From assembly GCA_963815305.1 (NCBI GenBank), contig CAWFFW010000001.1:1798001-1862000 (forward strand): a DNA stretch of 64,000 bases. Reading direction: 5' to 3'. The notes beneath the pieces are model-generated. The model did no database searches. It had not been told where the DNA came from and worked only from the letters and a program-made list of their open reading frames with translations. The translations under genes were made by a program, and so were the position numbers. Shown here one piece after another: positions 1 to 10,657 of this stretch. This DNA comes from CAXBID01 sp963815305 (GTDB lineage Bacteria; Bacteroidota; Bacteroidia; Flavobacteriales; Flavobacteriaceae). Numbering within the stretch: position 1 is the stretch's first letter; each line of letters starts with the position of its first letter.

Positions 1-724
1 CATCTGGCTTAAATTGGCGTGTTACTGCAGAAACAGAAAGTGGTTTTTCTCCTTTTGTTAGTGCTGTAATAAGGTTTATGCCATAGCAGCCAAAATCAAC
101 AATGGCGCCTCCTCCATTTAAAACAGGATCGGTTAACCAATCTAGAAAATAGGCATCACATCCTATTTCCTTAGGCCCTCGGTGTCCATCATTTACAATA
201 ACTCTTTTTAATTGCCCTACAAACCCTTCTTTTTGAACCATTTCAAACGACTTAGCGACGGTAGGATACCATGAAGTTTCATAGTTTGTTAACAGATGAA
301 TATTATATTTTTTAGCTAAATCTTGCATTCTAAGAGCATGTTTCAAATTTACTGCTAATGGTTTTTCAACCATCACATGAATACCTCTTGGCGCACAAGC
401 TTCAACCACCGCTAAATGATCATAAATAGAACCAAAAGCTACTACGGCTTTTGGCTTAACATCATCGAGCATTTTTTCTAAATCATTATAAATCAATTTA
501 GAATCTAATTTATTACGCTCAGATAATTCAGTTGTTAAGGTTTTATTTTTATCGTAAAAACCAACGATGTTAAAATCGCCTTTATCTGGTCTTTTTAAGA
601 TGAAAGCTATGTGAGAATGACTCATGCCTATAACGGCTAATCGAATAGGTTTATCCGTTTTATGTTGAGCCGTAATAGAAAAAGTACATAATACAGTCAA
701 AAACAATAATAACAATTTTCTCAT
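1..724 (-). CDS. Exported Gfo/Idh/MocA-family oxidoreductase (C-terminus cut by window edge)
   Basis: The reading frame opens at an ATG at 724 and runs off the left edge, so about 241 N-terminal residues are visible. Residues 1-20 form a signal peptide ending SITAQ. A Rossmann NAD(P)-binding strand-turn-helix follows (RLAVIGMSHSHIAF), with GMSHSH where the classical GxGxxG would be. The family's EKPLAV motif is present near residue 130. Members oxidise or reduce sugars and often work with DUF1080 proteins in 3-keto-glycoside routes. The signal peptide implies a periplasmic protein, as in many Bacteroidota members. It lies 150 bp downstream of the GH92-like gene, behind a strong terminator, so it is probably a separate transcript. 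The substrate cannot be told from sequence. Confidence 0.85.
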   Translation of the reverse strand, partial: MRKLLLLFLTVLCTFSITAQHKTDKPIRLAVIGMSHSHIAFILKRPDKGDFNIVGFYDKNKTLTTELSERNKLDSKLIYNDLEKMLDDVKPKAVVAFGSIYDHLAVVEACAPRGIHVMVEKPLAVNLKHALRMQDLAKKYNIHLLTNYETSWYPTVAKSFEMVQKEGFVGQLKRVIVNDGHRGPKEIGCDAYFLDWLTDPVLNGGGAIVDFGCYGINLITALTKGEKPLSVSAVTRQFKPD

Positions 725-795
725 AGCGTCTCGATTTAAAAATTATATCAATTGAGGATATTCCTCTTTATTTATATTACTAAAAATGAATATTC

Positions 796-840
796 TAAAA
801 AAATAGCAGGTAAGTACTTGTTACTATGTTGCCTGCTATT
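796..840 (-). terminator. Rho-independent terminator of the GH92-like gene
   Basis: A 9-bp perfect stem (AATAGCAGG / CCTGCTATT on the minus strand, arms at 832-840 and 802-810) is followed directly by a run of seven T on the minus strand. It lies just downstream of the stop codon at 875. Confidence 0.75.
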
Positions 841-874
841 AAACACTAAACTAACTCAAACAAGATTCTATATA

Positions 875-3142
875 TTATTTTCTAAAGGCATCTGGAATAC
901 TTTCTTCTTGACTACCCCATGTTTTATTTGGATAAGGTCCCATTTCTAACTCCAAAAGACCTCCGTTAATTATATCTTGATGTGTAAACCAAGGTCCGTT
1001 TAATACTTTTCCGTTTAAAGTTGCCTTTTGAATGTATTTATTTGTTTCTGAACAATGCGGCGCTGAAACAATAAACTTTTTATCATTAGGCAAATTGATC
1101 GTTATTTTAGAGAACAAAGGACTCCCGATGGTGTAAACAGGTATGCCGGGAGTAATCGGGTAAAACCCCATAGATGAAAACACAACAAAAGCAGACATAC
1201 CTCCTCCATCTTCATCTCCAGGTATACCGAAAATATTATCTTTAAACCAAGTGTTTAATAACATTCTTACTTTCTTCTGAGTTTTCCAAGGAGACCCTGT
1301 GAAATTATACAGATATGGAATATGAAAACTAGGCTCATTACCCATAGAAAACTGACCAATAATACCCGTGAAATCTGGAAATCTGGCATTCAACTCATAG
1401 GTGCTTCTACCTAGACATTCTCTAAACATTTGATCTAAACGCGCTTCAAAAACAGCTCGTCCTCCCATTAGTTCCTGTAAGCCTAATACATCTTGCTGTA
1501 CATTCCAAAGGTAGGTCCAACCATTATTTTCATCGTAATAATCTCTACCTCCCATACCGCCATCAAACTTTGGGTCTATATCAATCCATTTACCGTCTTT
1601 ATCTTTAGGCATAAAAAAACCCTTTTCTTGCCAGTATAAACTTTTATAATTATTGGATGTTTTAGTAAAATATTTATAGTCTTCTTCTTTACCTAGCTCT
1701 TTAGCCAATTGCGCTAAGGCCCAATCATCATAACTATGAGCGAGTGTTACTGCTACCGCTTGTCGCTTTTCAAAAGGATCTACTACCAGTTCCGTTTCCT
1801 TTTCTCCTGGATGGAGTGCAGGAAAATAACCCAAATCTAACGCTAAAGTATCTAATGATGTAGCGGCTCCCATTCGCCAAGCGACCATGGTGCCTTCTAA
1901 AGCGTTCTTTTTCATGGCTTCATAAGCCGTTTCTACATCAAAGTTTTTAATGCCTTTTTTGTAAGCATCTAAAATCATGATGGTAGAGTGAAACCCATTC
2001 ATAGCTCGTGAATCGCCGTGCAATTGAGGAAACTGCGGCAACCACCCGGATTGTTCATACATTCTAATGTATGAAGCTATCATATCAGATTCCATGTCTG
2101 GTTGTAAAATATATCTTAAAGGATGTAAGGCTAAAAAAGTATCCCATACCCAATCATCTACATAAAAATTTCGTGAGTCTTCTATAATCGATTTATCGTA
2201 ATTACTATAATATTTCCCGTCTTCGGTGATATTTACCATGCGTTCATAGCTACGGTATAACGCCGTATAAAAAGTGCGTTTATAAGCCGCTGTACCTCCC
2301 TCTACTTCTACTTGGTTTATAACTTTAGACCATTTTTTATGTGCGGTATTTTTAACGCTGTCAAAATCCCAATCTGGAATTTCCTTTTCTAAATTCTTTT
2401 TTGCTTGCTCAATACTTATAAAAGAAATCCCGTATTTTAAATTAATTTGCTGGATCGAATCATTTTGCCATGTTACCCAAGTGTTCACCGTATCCTGATT
2501 AATTTTTTCTGAGCTCAACGCACCTTGAACATCAAAAACACCATAAGTGTAGGCACGCATACCTTCAAATGATTCCGTTCCTATTAATGCACCTTCCTCA
2601 TTTACTTGCCAATCAATACCATTTAAATCTTTAAGAAACAACTTTTTAGTTTCATTATTGTTATAATTAAATCTATAAAATCCTGTTTTTTCTCCTGGAG
2701 TAAATTCCACTGTAATATCAAAATCTTCAAGCCATGTGGAATAATAATAAGGTTTTGCTATTTCTAATTCTTGATCCCATGCAGAAACAGGCTCAATAGT
2801 CTCATCTAAATTGCCAGAAACAGGTAACACATTAAAAATAGGGTCCGAGCGATGGCTTCTTGTTGTAAAAGGAAAAGATTTTATTTGATCATCCCTATAA
2901 TCCTTTCTATCTGGATACATTCTTACCATAGCATTTGGCACATGTATTCTAGTTCGTGTTGGTTGTAAAAAAGGAGCCACTCCTCCTATTTGAGGATCTA
3001 CATATTGCACATTATCAACTTGCTTTTCTGCAGTTTGTTTTTGTTCTGTATTAGATACACAGGAGAACGCCACAAGCATGAGTAGCGCAAAAAAACCAAT
3101 TTTGCTTGTAATCTGTACGTCTTTAATTTGTGTTTGTTTCAA
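875..3142 (-). CDS. Divergent GH92-family exo-alpha-mannosidase-like lipoprotein
   Basis: 755 aa. A lipoprotein signal ends at LVAFSC with the lipid Cys near residue 28. The C-terminal half carries the GH92 landmarks: ENNGWTYLW near 538 (E is the likely general acid), GNEPSFH near 601 and GDEDGGGMSAF near 642, the acidic loop that supplies the general base. GH92 enzymes are calcium-dependent exo-alpha-mannosidases. The N-terminal block differs from typical members: it reads VDPQIGGVAPFLQPTR instead of the usual VDPxIGTGGHGH stretch, so linkage preference may differ from the neighbour at 8192-10465. The only in-frame start that keeps the signal peptide is a TTG at 3142; no ATG or GTG lies between it and the upstream stop. 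It is separated from the next upstream gene by 479 bp and ends at a terminator. Confidence 0.85.
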   Translation of the reverse strand: MKQTQIKDVQITSKIGFFALLMLVAFSCVSNTEQKQTAEKQVDNVQYVDPQIGGVAPFLQPTRTRIHVPNAMVRMYPDRKDYRDDQIKSFPFTTRSHRSDPIFNVLPVSGNLDETIEPVSAWDQELEIAKPYYYSTWLEDFDITVEFTPGEKTGFYRFNYNNNETKKLFLKDLNGIDWQVNEEGALIGTESFEGMRAYTYGVFDVQGALSSEKINQDTVNTWVTWQNDSIQQINLKYGISFISIEQAKKNLEKEIPDWDFDSVKNTAHKKWSKVINQVEVEGGTAAYKRTFYTALYRSYERMVNITEDGKYYSNYDKSIIEDSRNFYVDDWVWDTFLALHPLRYILQPDMESDMIASYIRMYEQSGWLPQFPQLHGDSRAMNGFHSTIMILDAYKKGIKNFDVETAYEAMKKNALEGTMVAWRMGAATSLDTLALDLGYFPALHPGEKETELVVDPFEKRQAVAVTLAHSYDDWALAQLAKELGKEEDYKYFTKTSNNYKSLYWQEKGFFMPKDKDGKWIDIDPKFDGGMGGRDYYDENNGWTYLWNVQQDVLGLQELMGGRAVFEARLDQMFRECLGRSTYELNARFPDFTGIIGQFSMGNEPSFHIPYLYNFTGSPWKTQKKVRMLLNTWFKDNIFGIPGDEDGGGMSAFVVFSSMGFYPITPGIPVYTIGSPLFSKITINLPNDKKFIVSAPHCSETNKYIQKATLNGKVLNGPWFTHQDIINGGLLELEMGPYPNKTWGSQEESIPDAFRK

Positions 3143-3621
3143 GGTAATATACTTTTCATATTATTAGAAACAAATGAAACAAACAGGTATTAATAATGCA
3201 TTAATTTTCAATAAATATTCTTGATTTTTTAAATAAAAGTGACATAAATTTATTTTTTTATTAACTAAAATACCCATGAAGTAATTAAGTGAAAAGGATT
3301 TTAAATCCTTGGGGTATTGATAACTTTAATTAATCTTGGTTCTGTCAATAAGAATACGAAGTTTGCGTAAATTGTAATTCAATACTTTACCGTAAAAAAT
3401 TCAGTTGATAAATCTGATACTAGGTAATCATCTGAGTATGTTTTGGACAAACTCAATATTTACTTGTCAAAAATGATGCCTTCTGGCTCCACGAAGCAAT
3501 CTAGAGAAATCGGGTTTCTTAAAAAGATTATGTTTTTATCTTGTTTTTTTACTGCAAATGCTAATTTGAAACAGCAACAGCATGAACATTAATACTTTAT
3601 TTTTTATATGCCTAATAATTA
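3143..3621. other. Intergenic, 479 bp, no gene recognised
   Basis: AT-rich spacer between two minus-strand genes. Short frames exist on both strands but none has a recognisable product or a convincing start. A weak nested inverted repeat (AATCT..AGAAA-loop-TTTCT..AGATT) lies near 3500-3531. The spacer presumably holds the 3' end of the upstream transcript and the promoter of the GH92-like gene, but I could not pick a Bacteroidota -7/-33 promoter with confidence. Confidence 0.5.
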
Positions 3622-5709
3622 TTATTTAAAATTCTTAAGCCAATTTAATTCCTCTACTACTTCTTTTTCAACCTGTGACCAATGAAAATAGACGTCATCA
3701 CGATGCTTTGTATAATGCATTAATGGAACGGGTTTATAAATTGGAGTTGTAATTTCAACCAACTGATGCCAATGGTTATTTGCTTTTTCTAGCCACTTAA
3801 TAGCTTGGATATGAAGCTCTTTTTTACCAGAATTCAAATAGCTTTGAAAAGCTACAGCTGCTCTAAGTTTATCAGAAAAATACATTCCTAAAAGCCCCCA
3901 TGTTTTAATATCTGAGATTTCATAAAGCAAGTTATTATTATCGATAATTGCTATATTCTCAATGTCTTTAAGTGCATTATTACAAAATAAATCTATGGAA
4001 TCTGCTAACTGAATTGGTGTTATTTTTTCCGAATTTTGTACCCCATTTGCACTTAAGTATTCTGCTATGCTCAGATAATTGGGATCCATAGGTTGTTTGC
4101 TACATAATTCAGAAAGCGATAATAATTGAGTACCAGTGTTATTTAAGCCTGTAAACCCTTCAGAATATAATGTAAAATCCCAAGTAGCATTCCAATAGGA
4201 CGCAATGATTAAAGGTACTTGACTAACCTCAGCCTGAGCCTTAAAGAGTTGTTTTCCTAACCCTGGAAATCTACTATCAAAAGCATCCTCAAAAACGTTA
4301 TCAGACGTGTCAGGATTGTAAAGCAAACGTCCCCAGTTTTTATAAAACATCCATTGACGCTCAAAAGCGTATTGATAGGTCGTATTAGGTAAAGCTGTAA
4401 AATAATCTTTTGCAGGAATGTAACATTCAGAGCCCACATAATAACCATTTACGTACTCGTGTCCATTCAATGCAATATGTTGCCTTATAAAATCAGGTTG
4501 CCCCCAACGCAAAATAAAAAAATCTTCATTGCGCATCATCCAAGCCAATTTATAATTTTCAGGTAATGGATTCCAATAAGCGTCTGTCAATTGACCACCA
4601 TGTACTTTTGCTAAATGTGGTGTTGAATGTGCATGTGACCAATTAAACTTCAATTCAATATTAATAGGTGATATTACAGCGGTTAGAGTATCTAGAGTCT
4701 GACGCGTCATTTGTTCAACCGTGGCCGAGGTAGAACCTCCACTGTGCTTTCCTGCCGACAAAGGGACACGATGAATAAACTTCACTTTGCGTGAAGCCAT
4801 TCGCATACCTTCAATGTAACTATCCAACAGCCATTGTTCTCTTTCTTCTGCCAACATACCTCCCATGCCTTCACCTAAGGTAATTCCTAATCCCGTTAGG
4901 TTTGGATATTTATCAATTACCGCTTTTACAGATTCACGCGTGTAATCTTTAACGAGTTCTGAAGTATCGCCTTTATCCACAAAATACTGACCATCGATAC
5001 TGTATTTTGCTACATCATGTGCTTCTGCAAACTCAGGAGAAACAAAAATATTCCAATTTACAAGATAAGTTTCAATACCTCTTTCTTTAGCCATTCCAAA
5101 AAGAGTCTTCCAAAACAGTTCCCACTCTAACATTTCAGCATCGTTAAAACCGCATGCTTCTGGGTATTTATCCAATTTAACCATGTAATTAAAGGGGTGA
5201 ATATTCCATAGCGTCAACTTGTTAAAACGGTTCTCAGCCATCATATCAAGAAAAGATTCCCAATACTTAATATCTCTACAGGTTTCTGTGTGCAGTTGTA
5301 AAGCTTCTCCTGTTCGATATGAATCCCAGGGTAAATTGAATTTTAAAGCACGAAATGGTAATTGTGGTGATTCAGATACTGCTTCAATTTTTGTTGCCCC
5401 CAGTTGTATTTGTTCCTTAATTTGCAACAAACCATAAAGGGCACCAACAGGATTTGACGCGCTAACGCTCACCTGTTTATCAACGCTTTGTATCTCAAAA
5501 CCTTCCTCAGTTATTGTAGTGTCTAATTTGACTTCAATAATCAAATTGGGGTTTATATTATCTTCAACACAAATTTCTTTTAATTGCTTAAAACCATAAA
5601 CAATTTCAGGGCTCGCCCATCCTTCAACAATCTGTATTTTAGCATGCTGCGAAAAACATAGTGTTGATGAAAGGAAAAATAAAACAATCCACAAAAGTGT
5701 AATCTTCAT
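3622..5709 (-). CDS. Secreted putative glycoside hydrolase, unassigned family (paralogue 1)
   Basis: 695 aa with a signal peptide (residues 1-20, ends LCFSQ). Residues 30-120 resemble the alpha/beta domain that precedes the barrel in GH20 and GH67 enzymes (VGALYGLLQIKEQI). A probable TIM barrel follows. It shares long blocks with the paralogue at 26559-28736: FNLPW..YR, FLDMMAENRFN.LTLWN, VNWNI.VSPEF.EAH, KFNWSH.H..P, RNEDFF.LRWGQPDFIR and WD.TLYSEGF. The conserved glutamate in GLGITLGEGMG (barrel strand 4 position) is a catalytic candidate. The GH20 D-E pair is absent. I do not recognise a CAZy family; an exo-acting glucuronidase- or hexosaminidase-like role is only a guess. It is the last gene of the GH43-to-GH operon, 23 bp after the GH2 gene. 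Confidence 0.7.
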   Translation of the reverse strand: MKITLLWIVLFFLSSTLCFSQHAKIQIVEGWASPEIVYGFKQLKEICVEDNINPNLIIEVKLDTTITEEGFEIQSVDKQVSVSASNPVGALYGLLQIKEQIQLGATKIEAVSESPQLPFRALKFNLPWDSYRTGEALQLHTETCRDIKYWESFLDMMAENRFNKLTLWNIHPFNYMVKLDKYPEACGFNDAEMLEWELFWKTLFGMAKERGIETYLVNWNIFVSPEFAEAHDVAKYSIDGQYFVDKGDTSELVKDYTRESVKAVIDKYPNLTGLGITLGEGMGGMLAEEREQWLLDSYIEGMRMASRKVKFIHRVPLSAGKHSGGSTSATVEQMTRQTLDTLTAVISPINIELKFNWSHAHSTPHLAKVHGGQLTDAYWNPLPENYKLAWMMRNEDFFILRWGQPDFIRQHIALNGHEYVNGYYVGSECYIPAKDYFTALPNTTYQYAFERQWMFYKNWGRLLYNPDTSDNVFEDAFDSRFPGLGKQLFKAQAEVSQVPLIIASYWNATWDFTLYSEGFTGLNNTGTQLLSLSELCSKQPMDPNYLSIAEYLSANGVQNSEKITPIQLADSIDLFCNNALKDIENIAIIDNNNLLYEISDIKTWGLLGMYFSDKLRAAVAFQSYLNSGKKELHIQAIKWLEKANNHWHQLVEITTPIYKPVPLMHYTKHRDDVYFHWSQVEKEVVEELNWLKNFK

Positions 5710-5732
5710 TCGTTTTTATTTATTAATTAATA

Positions 5733-8171
5733 TTATTGTACTTCTAATTTCACATTTGCTTTTTTCAATCGCTTTGTTTCAAATTGCAAATCAATAACTC
5801 CTTTTGAAAAACCCGAACGAACAATAACCATTGCTTTGCCATAAAACAGATTCACACTTTCCGAGTTAAATGATTGCATTGATTGTGGATTGCCATTACC
5901 CACTCCTTCAATTTGACCAGCGCCAGATATTTTCAACTCCACCTTATCATTAGCCAAGGGACACAAATTCCCATCCTTATCAACAGCCTCAATCAATACA
6001 TATGACAAATCTTTGCCATCACTCAAAATCTTGGTTTTATCAGATGATACTTTAAGTTTATAAGGTTCGCCTGTGGTTTTTACAATACTTTCGCCAATTA
6101 CTTCACCATTCATAAAAGCAACGGCTTTTAATTCTCCTGGTTCATAAACTACTTCTGTCCACATAAGTCTGAATCGATCGACTGAATTATTGGATTTAAC
6201 TTGCTTTGATTTTTTACCCAAGGATACTCCATTAAGATAAAGCTCTGCGCTATCGCCATTGGTATAAACAAAAACAGGAATAGTATCTCCTTCCTTGCCT
6301 TGCCAGTTCCAATGAGGTAAAATATGCACTGTTGTTTCCTCAGGTTTCCAATAGCTTTTATACAAGTAATAGCGATCTTTGGGTATACCACATAAATCCA
6401 CAATACCAAAATACGAACTACGCGAAACTGCTGTATCGCTTAAGCCCAAACCTTCTTTTACAAAATTATTGTCATAGGGAGTTGGCTCACCCAAATAATC
6501 AAAACCTGTCCATACAAACTCACCTGCCACAAAATCATCTTGCTGTTGCCACATAAAATCATCATCTGCAATTTCGGCCCATACAGGTGCATTTAAATCA
6601 TAAGAGCTTACTTGAAGCGACGAAGTAAATTGTGTTTTATTATTTGGTAAAGGCCATTCATAAAATCCACGAGTACTTAAAGTTGATGCCGATTCACTAA
6701 TAATTACTGATTTATTAGGTTCATATTTTCGAGCATCTAAATATTTTCGACCATAATTCCATGAATGAACATCATAATAATCAGAATGTCTCAATTTAGC
6801 AGTCCCATAATAGTGACAGCCTATGGTAACGGGTCGGGTTGGGTCGTACATGCGTGTATATGAAACCATTGTATTTAATTGATGAAACCCATTGTTTTCA
6901 TTCAATTGAACATGGTCTATTTCGTTGCCCACACTCCAAATAAAAATGCTTGGGTGGTTCCTATCACGTTCAACAAAATTACCTATATTACGTTTGGCAA
7001 ATGAATCAAAATTTGTGGTATCAACAATTGCAGCTTTATCGTCATATTTATCAAAAAATTCATAATATACAAGCATCCCCATTTGATCGCACAAGTCGAG
7101 CAATTCCGGAGCTGGACCATTATGACTGGTTCGCACTGCGTTGCACCCCATTGATTTCATTATTTCGAGTTGACGTTCCATTGCTCTAGGGTAAAATGCA
7201 GCCCCTAGCGGCCCATGATCATGATGCAAATTCACACCTTTTATTTGTATTCGCTTATCGTTCAAATAAAAACCATTATCAGCAGAAAAACGGATTTTTC
7301 GAATACCAAAGGTCGATTCGTAATTATCGCTTAGCTCGTTATTTACATAAACAAAGGTCTGAACCTTATACAGTTTTGGATTATCTAAATCCCATAATTG
7401 AGGGTTCGCTAAACTAAAAGTTGTTTCTAGTCGTTTGCTTTTTCCCAACACCACATCGTTAGCTAACTTAACCGTTTTCACCAACTTGTTATCGGCTGTA
7501 AATACTTTATGTACCAATTCTACTTTGGCATTAACATTTGAATAGTTATTTATTGATGTTGCAATACTAATATCGGCATAACTTGTTTTAACCTGAGGTG
7601 TAGTAATTTGAGTACCCCAAATTTTAACATGAACTGGATTAACAGCAACAAGTTGTATTTTTCGGTAAATACCGGCTCCTGGATACCAACGGCTTCCTAT
7701 TTTTCTAGTATCTACATGAATGGCTATAGTGTTTTCCGTATTGTAATTAAAATGTTCTGATATATTCACGTAAAATGAATTATACCCATAATCCCAAGAA
7801 CCAGCAAGTTCCCCATTTACATAAATCTCAGGGAAAGCCATTATTCCATCACAAAGCAAATACAGAATTTTCCCTTGTAGGTTTCCATCAACTTTTAAGG
7901 TAGTTCGGTACCATCCTTCCCCTTTCCAAGGCAGTTTACCTGTACCTCCATTGCCATCTTCAATAAAAGGACCTTTTATAGCCCAATCATTAGGTAAAGT
8001 TACTTGACTCCAATTTGAATCGTCAAATATCGGCATATAAGCATCGTTGTGGGTGCCTAAACTAAACTTCCATTGGGTTTGGAGTTCATTCATAATTCTT
8101 TTTTCGGTTTGAGCAAATACAGATGCCACAACCATAAAGAATACAACTAATACTGCAATTTCTTTTTTCAT
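5733..8171 (-). CDS. GH2 beta-galactosidase-like enzyme with DUF4982 module
   Basis: 812 aa. The start was chosen as the ATG at 8171, which gives a clean signal peptide (MKKEIAVLVVFF...VFAQ). An upstream TTG at 8195 would add eight residues and spoil it. Domains in order: GH2 jelly-roll sugar-binding domain (about 30-180), immunoglobulin-like domain (190-290), TIM barrel (300-600), DUF4982-type beta-sandwich (about 635-700) and a C-terminal Ig-like domain. Catalytic residues are visible: acid/base in WSVGNE (E417) and nucleophile in IISES (E493). The family hydrolyses beta-galactosides or related beta-glycosides in the periplasm. The gap to the upstream GH92 stop is 20 bp, so they are co-transcribed. 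Confidence 0.9.
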   Translation of the reverse strand: MKKEIAVLVVFFMVVASVFAQTEKRIMNELQTQWKFSLGTHNDAYMPIFDDSNWSQVTLPNDWAIKGPFIEDGNGGTGKLPWKGEGWYRTTLKVDGNLQGKILYLLCDGIMAFPEIYVNGELAGSWDYGYNSFYVNISEHFNYNTENTIAIHVDTRKIGSRWYPGAGIYRKIQLVAVNPVHVKIWGTQITTPQVKTSYADISIATSINNYSNVNAKVELVHKVFTADNKLVKTVKLANDVVLGKSKRLETTFSLANPQLWDLDNPKLYKVQTFVYVNNELSDNYESTFGIRKIRFSADNGFYLNDKRIQIKGVNLHHDHGPLGAAFYPRAMERQLEIMKSMGCNAVRTSHNGPAPELLDLCDQMGMLVYYEFFDKYDDKAAIVDTTNFDSFAKRNIGNFVERDRNHPSIFIWSVGNEIDHVQLNENNGFHQLNTMVSYTRMYDPTRPVTIGCHYYGTAKLRHSDYYDVHSWNYGRKYLDARKYEPNKSVIISESASTLSTRGFYEWPLPNNKTQFTSSLQVSSYDLNAPVWAEIADDDFMWQQQDDFVAGEFVWTGFDYLGEPTPYDNNFVKEGLGLSDTAVSRSSYFGIVDLCGIPKDRYYLYKSYWKPEETTVHILPHWNWQGKEGDTIPVFVYTNGDSAELYLNGVSLGKKSKQVKSNNSVDRFRLMWTEVVYEPGELKAVAFMNGEVIGESIVKTTGEPYKLKVSSDKTKILSDGKDLSYVLIEAVDKDGNLCPLANDKVELKISGAGQIEGVGNGNPQSMQSFNSESVNLFYGKAMVIVRSGFSKGVIDLQFETKRLKKANVKLEVQ

Positions 8172-8191
8172 ACTAATTAATTTTACAAATA

Positions 8192-10465
8192 TCAAGGCTG
8201 AGCAATCATTGAGTATCCAAATTCTTGGTTAGGACTACTTCCCATTTTAAGCTTCAAAATACCTCCATTCATAATATCCTGATGGTTGATACTAATTTTG
8301 TTATAAACTTTCCCGTTCAACTCAGCACTTTGAATATAAATATTTTCGGCACTGTTGTTTTCTGTCTCTAAAGTAAAACTTTTTCCTTCTGGTAGTTGAA
8401 TGGTGGCCTTATCAAATAAAGGACTTCCCATTATATACTCTTGCGAAGCAGGGAAAACTGGATAGAACCCAAGTGATGAAAACACATACCACGCTGACAT
8501 TTGCCCCGCATCTTCATTACCAATAACACCATCAGGATCATCGTGATAAAAATCATTCATTATTTGACGCACTTTTTCTGAAGTTTTCCATTGTTGGCCT
8601 GCACAAGCATATAAATATGCAATGTGATGGCTAGGTTCATTACCATGCGCGTACTGGCCAATATTTCCCGTAAGGTCTATCAATACCTTCGAAGTATCGT
8701 CTGGTTCAATGGTAAAAAATTCATCCAATCGATTTATAAAAACATCTTTTCCACCCAGTAGGTCAATCAATCCAGATACATCTTGTGGTACCAACCAAAG
8801 ATACTGCCACGCATTACCTTCAGAATAATCTTTGGCTTCATTATGTTTTGACTTGAACGGGTCAAAATTTCCATTCCATTCACCATCTTTCTTTCTTCCA
8901 TGAAAAAAGTTAACCTGCTCATCATAATACAATTGGTAGTTTTTAGCTCTTTTTGAAAAGTATTTAAAGTCTTCATCTCTTCCTAAATCCTTTGCCATTA
9001 ATGCAATACTGGCATCAGAAATTGAAAGCTCCATAGTCTGTGCCACCCCTCTGCTAACGCTCTTGTCGTCCGATGGAATGTGTTTGAATTCGCGTAGATA
9101 ATTCAATCCTCTCAAATCTGAATTTGCCGTATTAACAACTGCCTCGTAGGCCTTCTCAACGTCAAAACCACGATAGCCTTTTAAATACGCTTCTGCAACG
9201 ACTTGAATACTACTAATACCAGCCATTGTACCGGTTTCGTATCCGTTAAGATGCCAAATAGGCAAATACCCTTGCTGATCATAAATAGCCAACATGGAGT
9301 TGATAAAATCGTTCACACGATCTGGTTGCGTAATGGTAAACAAAGGGTGTTCAGCACGATAAGTATCCCAAAGTGAAAAAATGGTATAGTTATCGAATCC
9401 AGGATCATTATATATTTTGTTGTCTGTACCCTGATAATCTCCATTATGATCGTTGAACTTTGAGGGATGCATATAGGCATGGTACAAAGACGTATAAAAT
9501 ATCCGCTTATCGGACTGATTCTGAGTTTCTATGCTAATCGCTGAAAGCTCTTTGTTCCATTTGTCTTGTGCAGAATTTAAAACGTTTTCAAAATCCCAAT
9601 CTGGAATTTCGGCTATAATATTAGACAAAGCGTTTTTCTTACTCACGGGTGAAATACCAACTTTTAAGGCTATTTTTTCGGGTCCCTCGTCAAAAGAAAT
9701 TAACCCTTTAAGCGATCTTCCAACACCTACTGTCCCTTCTAACAATGATTGATCTTCGAATATTTGAAAGTTCTTTAAAGGTATATCGCTACGAATAGCA
9801 AAATAAACTTGCTGTTCTTTTGCCCAACCTGACGAAAAACGTGTACCCACAATGGTAAAATCATCAATTTGCTCTAAAGACGTTTCAGTAGATCTATCAT
9901 TTATGCCTTCTTTTAAATCTATAATAATATGCCCTTTCTCATTTTCAGGAAAACTGTATTGATGAAAAGCCACACGCTCAGAGGCTGTCAATTCAACCTT
10001 CACCCCATTATCCATTTTTACCGAATAATATCCAGGTTTTACAATCTCATTTTCATGACTAAAAGTAGATAAGTACCCTTCATGTGGGTATTCCTGTCTT
10101 CCTTTATCTAATCTAGGTTCTCCAGTAAAGGGCATAATAAGCACATCTGCTAAATCACCAATGCCTGTACCACTTAATCGCAATTGCGAAAACCCGATGA
10201 TTAAACTATCTGAATAGTGGTACCCAGAACACCAATCCCAACCTTTGTAAATATTATTTGGGCCTACTTGAACCCCTCCAAAGGGTACATTGGCGCCAAC
10301 AAAAACATGACCATGCCCACCTGATCCGATGAGTGGGTCTACAAAATCAATCAATTGATTTTGATTTTCATTTTGATTTTGAACTTCTTTTTTTTGAAAA
10401 TTATCACAACTACTTAATATGATTAAGCAAACTAATAGCAGCTGAGGAAATTGAGATGTTTTCAT
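8192..10465 (-). CDS. GH92 exo-alpha-mannosidase lipoprotein
   Basis: 757 aa, ATG start, lipoprotein signal ending LIILSSC. It is a typical GH92: the N-terminal VDPLIGSGGHGHVFVGA block near 42-58 starts the beta-sandwich domain, and the (alpha/alpha)6 catalytic domain follows. Key motifs are SEGNAWQYLW (E about 549, candidate general acid), GNEPSHH (about 608) and GNEDAGQMSAW (about 649, candidate base loop). GH92 enzymes remove terminal alpha-mannose with inversion, using calcium. Lipidation places it at the outer membrane or in the periplasm. It lies in the operon between GH2 genes; a 192-bp gap upstream may hold an internal promoter. Confidence 0.93.
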   Translation of the reverse strand: MKTSQFPQLLLVCLIILSSCDNFQKKEVQNQNENQNQLIDFVDPLIGSGGHGHVFVGANVPFGGVQVGPNNIYKGWDWCSGYHYSDSLIIGFSQLRLSGTGIGDLADVLIMPFTGEPRLDKGRQEYPHEGYLSTFSHENEIVKPGYYSVKMDNGVKVELTASERVAFHQYSFPENEKGHIIIDLKEGINDRSTETSLEQIDDFTIVGTRFSSGWAKEQQVYFAIRSDIPLKNFQIFEDQSLLEGTVGVGRSLKGLISFDEGPEKIALKVGISPVSKKNALSNIIAEIPDWDFENVLNSAQDKWNKELSAISIETQNQSDKRIFYTSLYHAYMHPSKFNDHNGDYQGTDNKIYNDPGFDNYTIFSLWDTYRAEHPLFTITQPDRVNDFINSMLAIYDQQGYLPIWHLNGYETGTMAGISSIQVVAEAYLKGYRGFDVEKAYEAVVNTANSDLRGLNYLREFKHIPSDDKSVSRGVAQTMELSISDASIALMAKDLGRDEDFKYFSKRAKNYQLYYDEQVNFFHGRKKDGEWNGNFDPFKSKHNEAKDYSEGNAWQYLWLVPQDVSGLIDLLGGKDVFINRLDEFFTIEPDDTSKVLIDLTGNIGQYAHGNEPSHHIAYLYACAGQQWKTSEKVRQIMNDFYHDDPDGVIGNEDAGQMSAWYVFSSLGFYPVFPASQEYIMGSPLFDKATIQLPEGKSFTLETENNSAENIYIQSAELNGKVYNKISINHQDIMNGGILKLKMGSSPNQEFGYSMIAQP

Positions 10466-10657
10466 TTTATATTTTATTAATTTAATGTTAGTATTTAATA
10501 TTCACTTATAACTTATTGATTGACCCAATGATTAAGTTTTTCTTATTAGAACTAGATCACTAATTCTAGATTAATTTCTTCACTAACTTTTCCGCTTTTA
10601 AGATAAAAACCTATTAAAACAACCATAGTCAACTAGAAACAAAAATATTTAGTACTA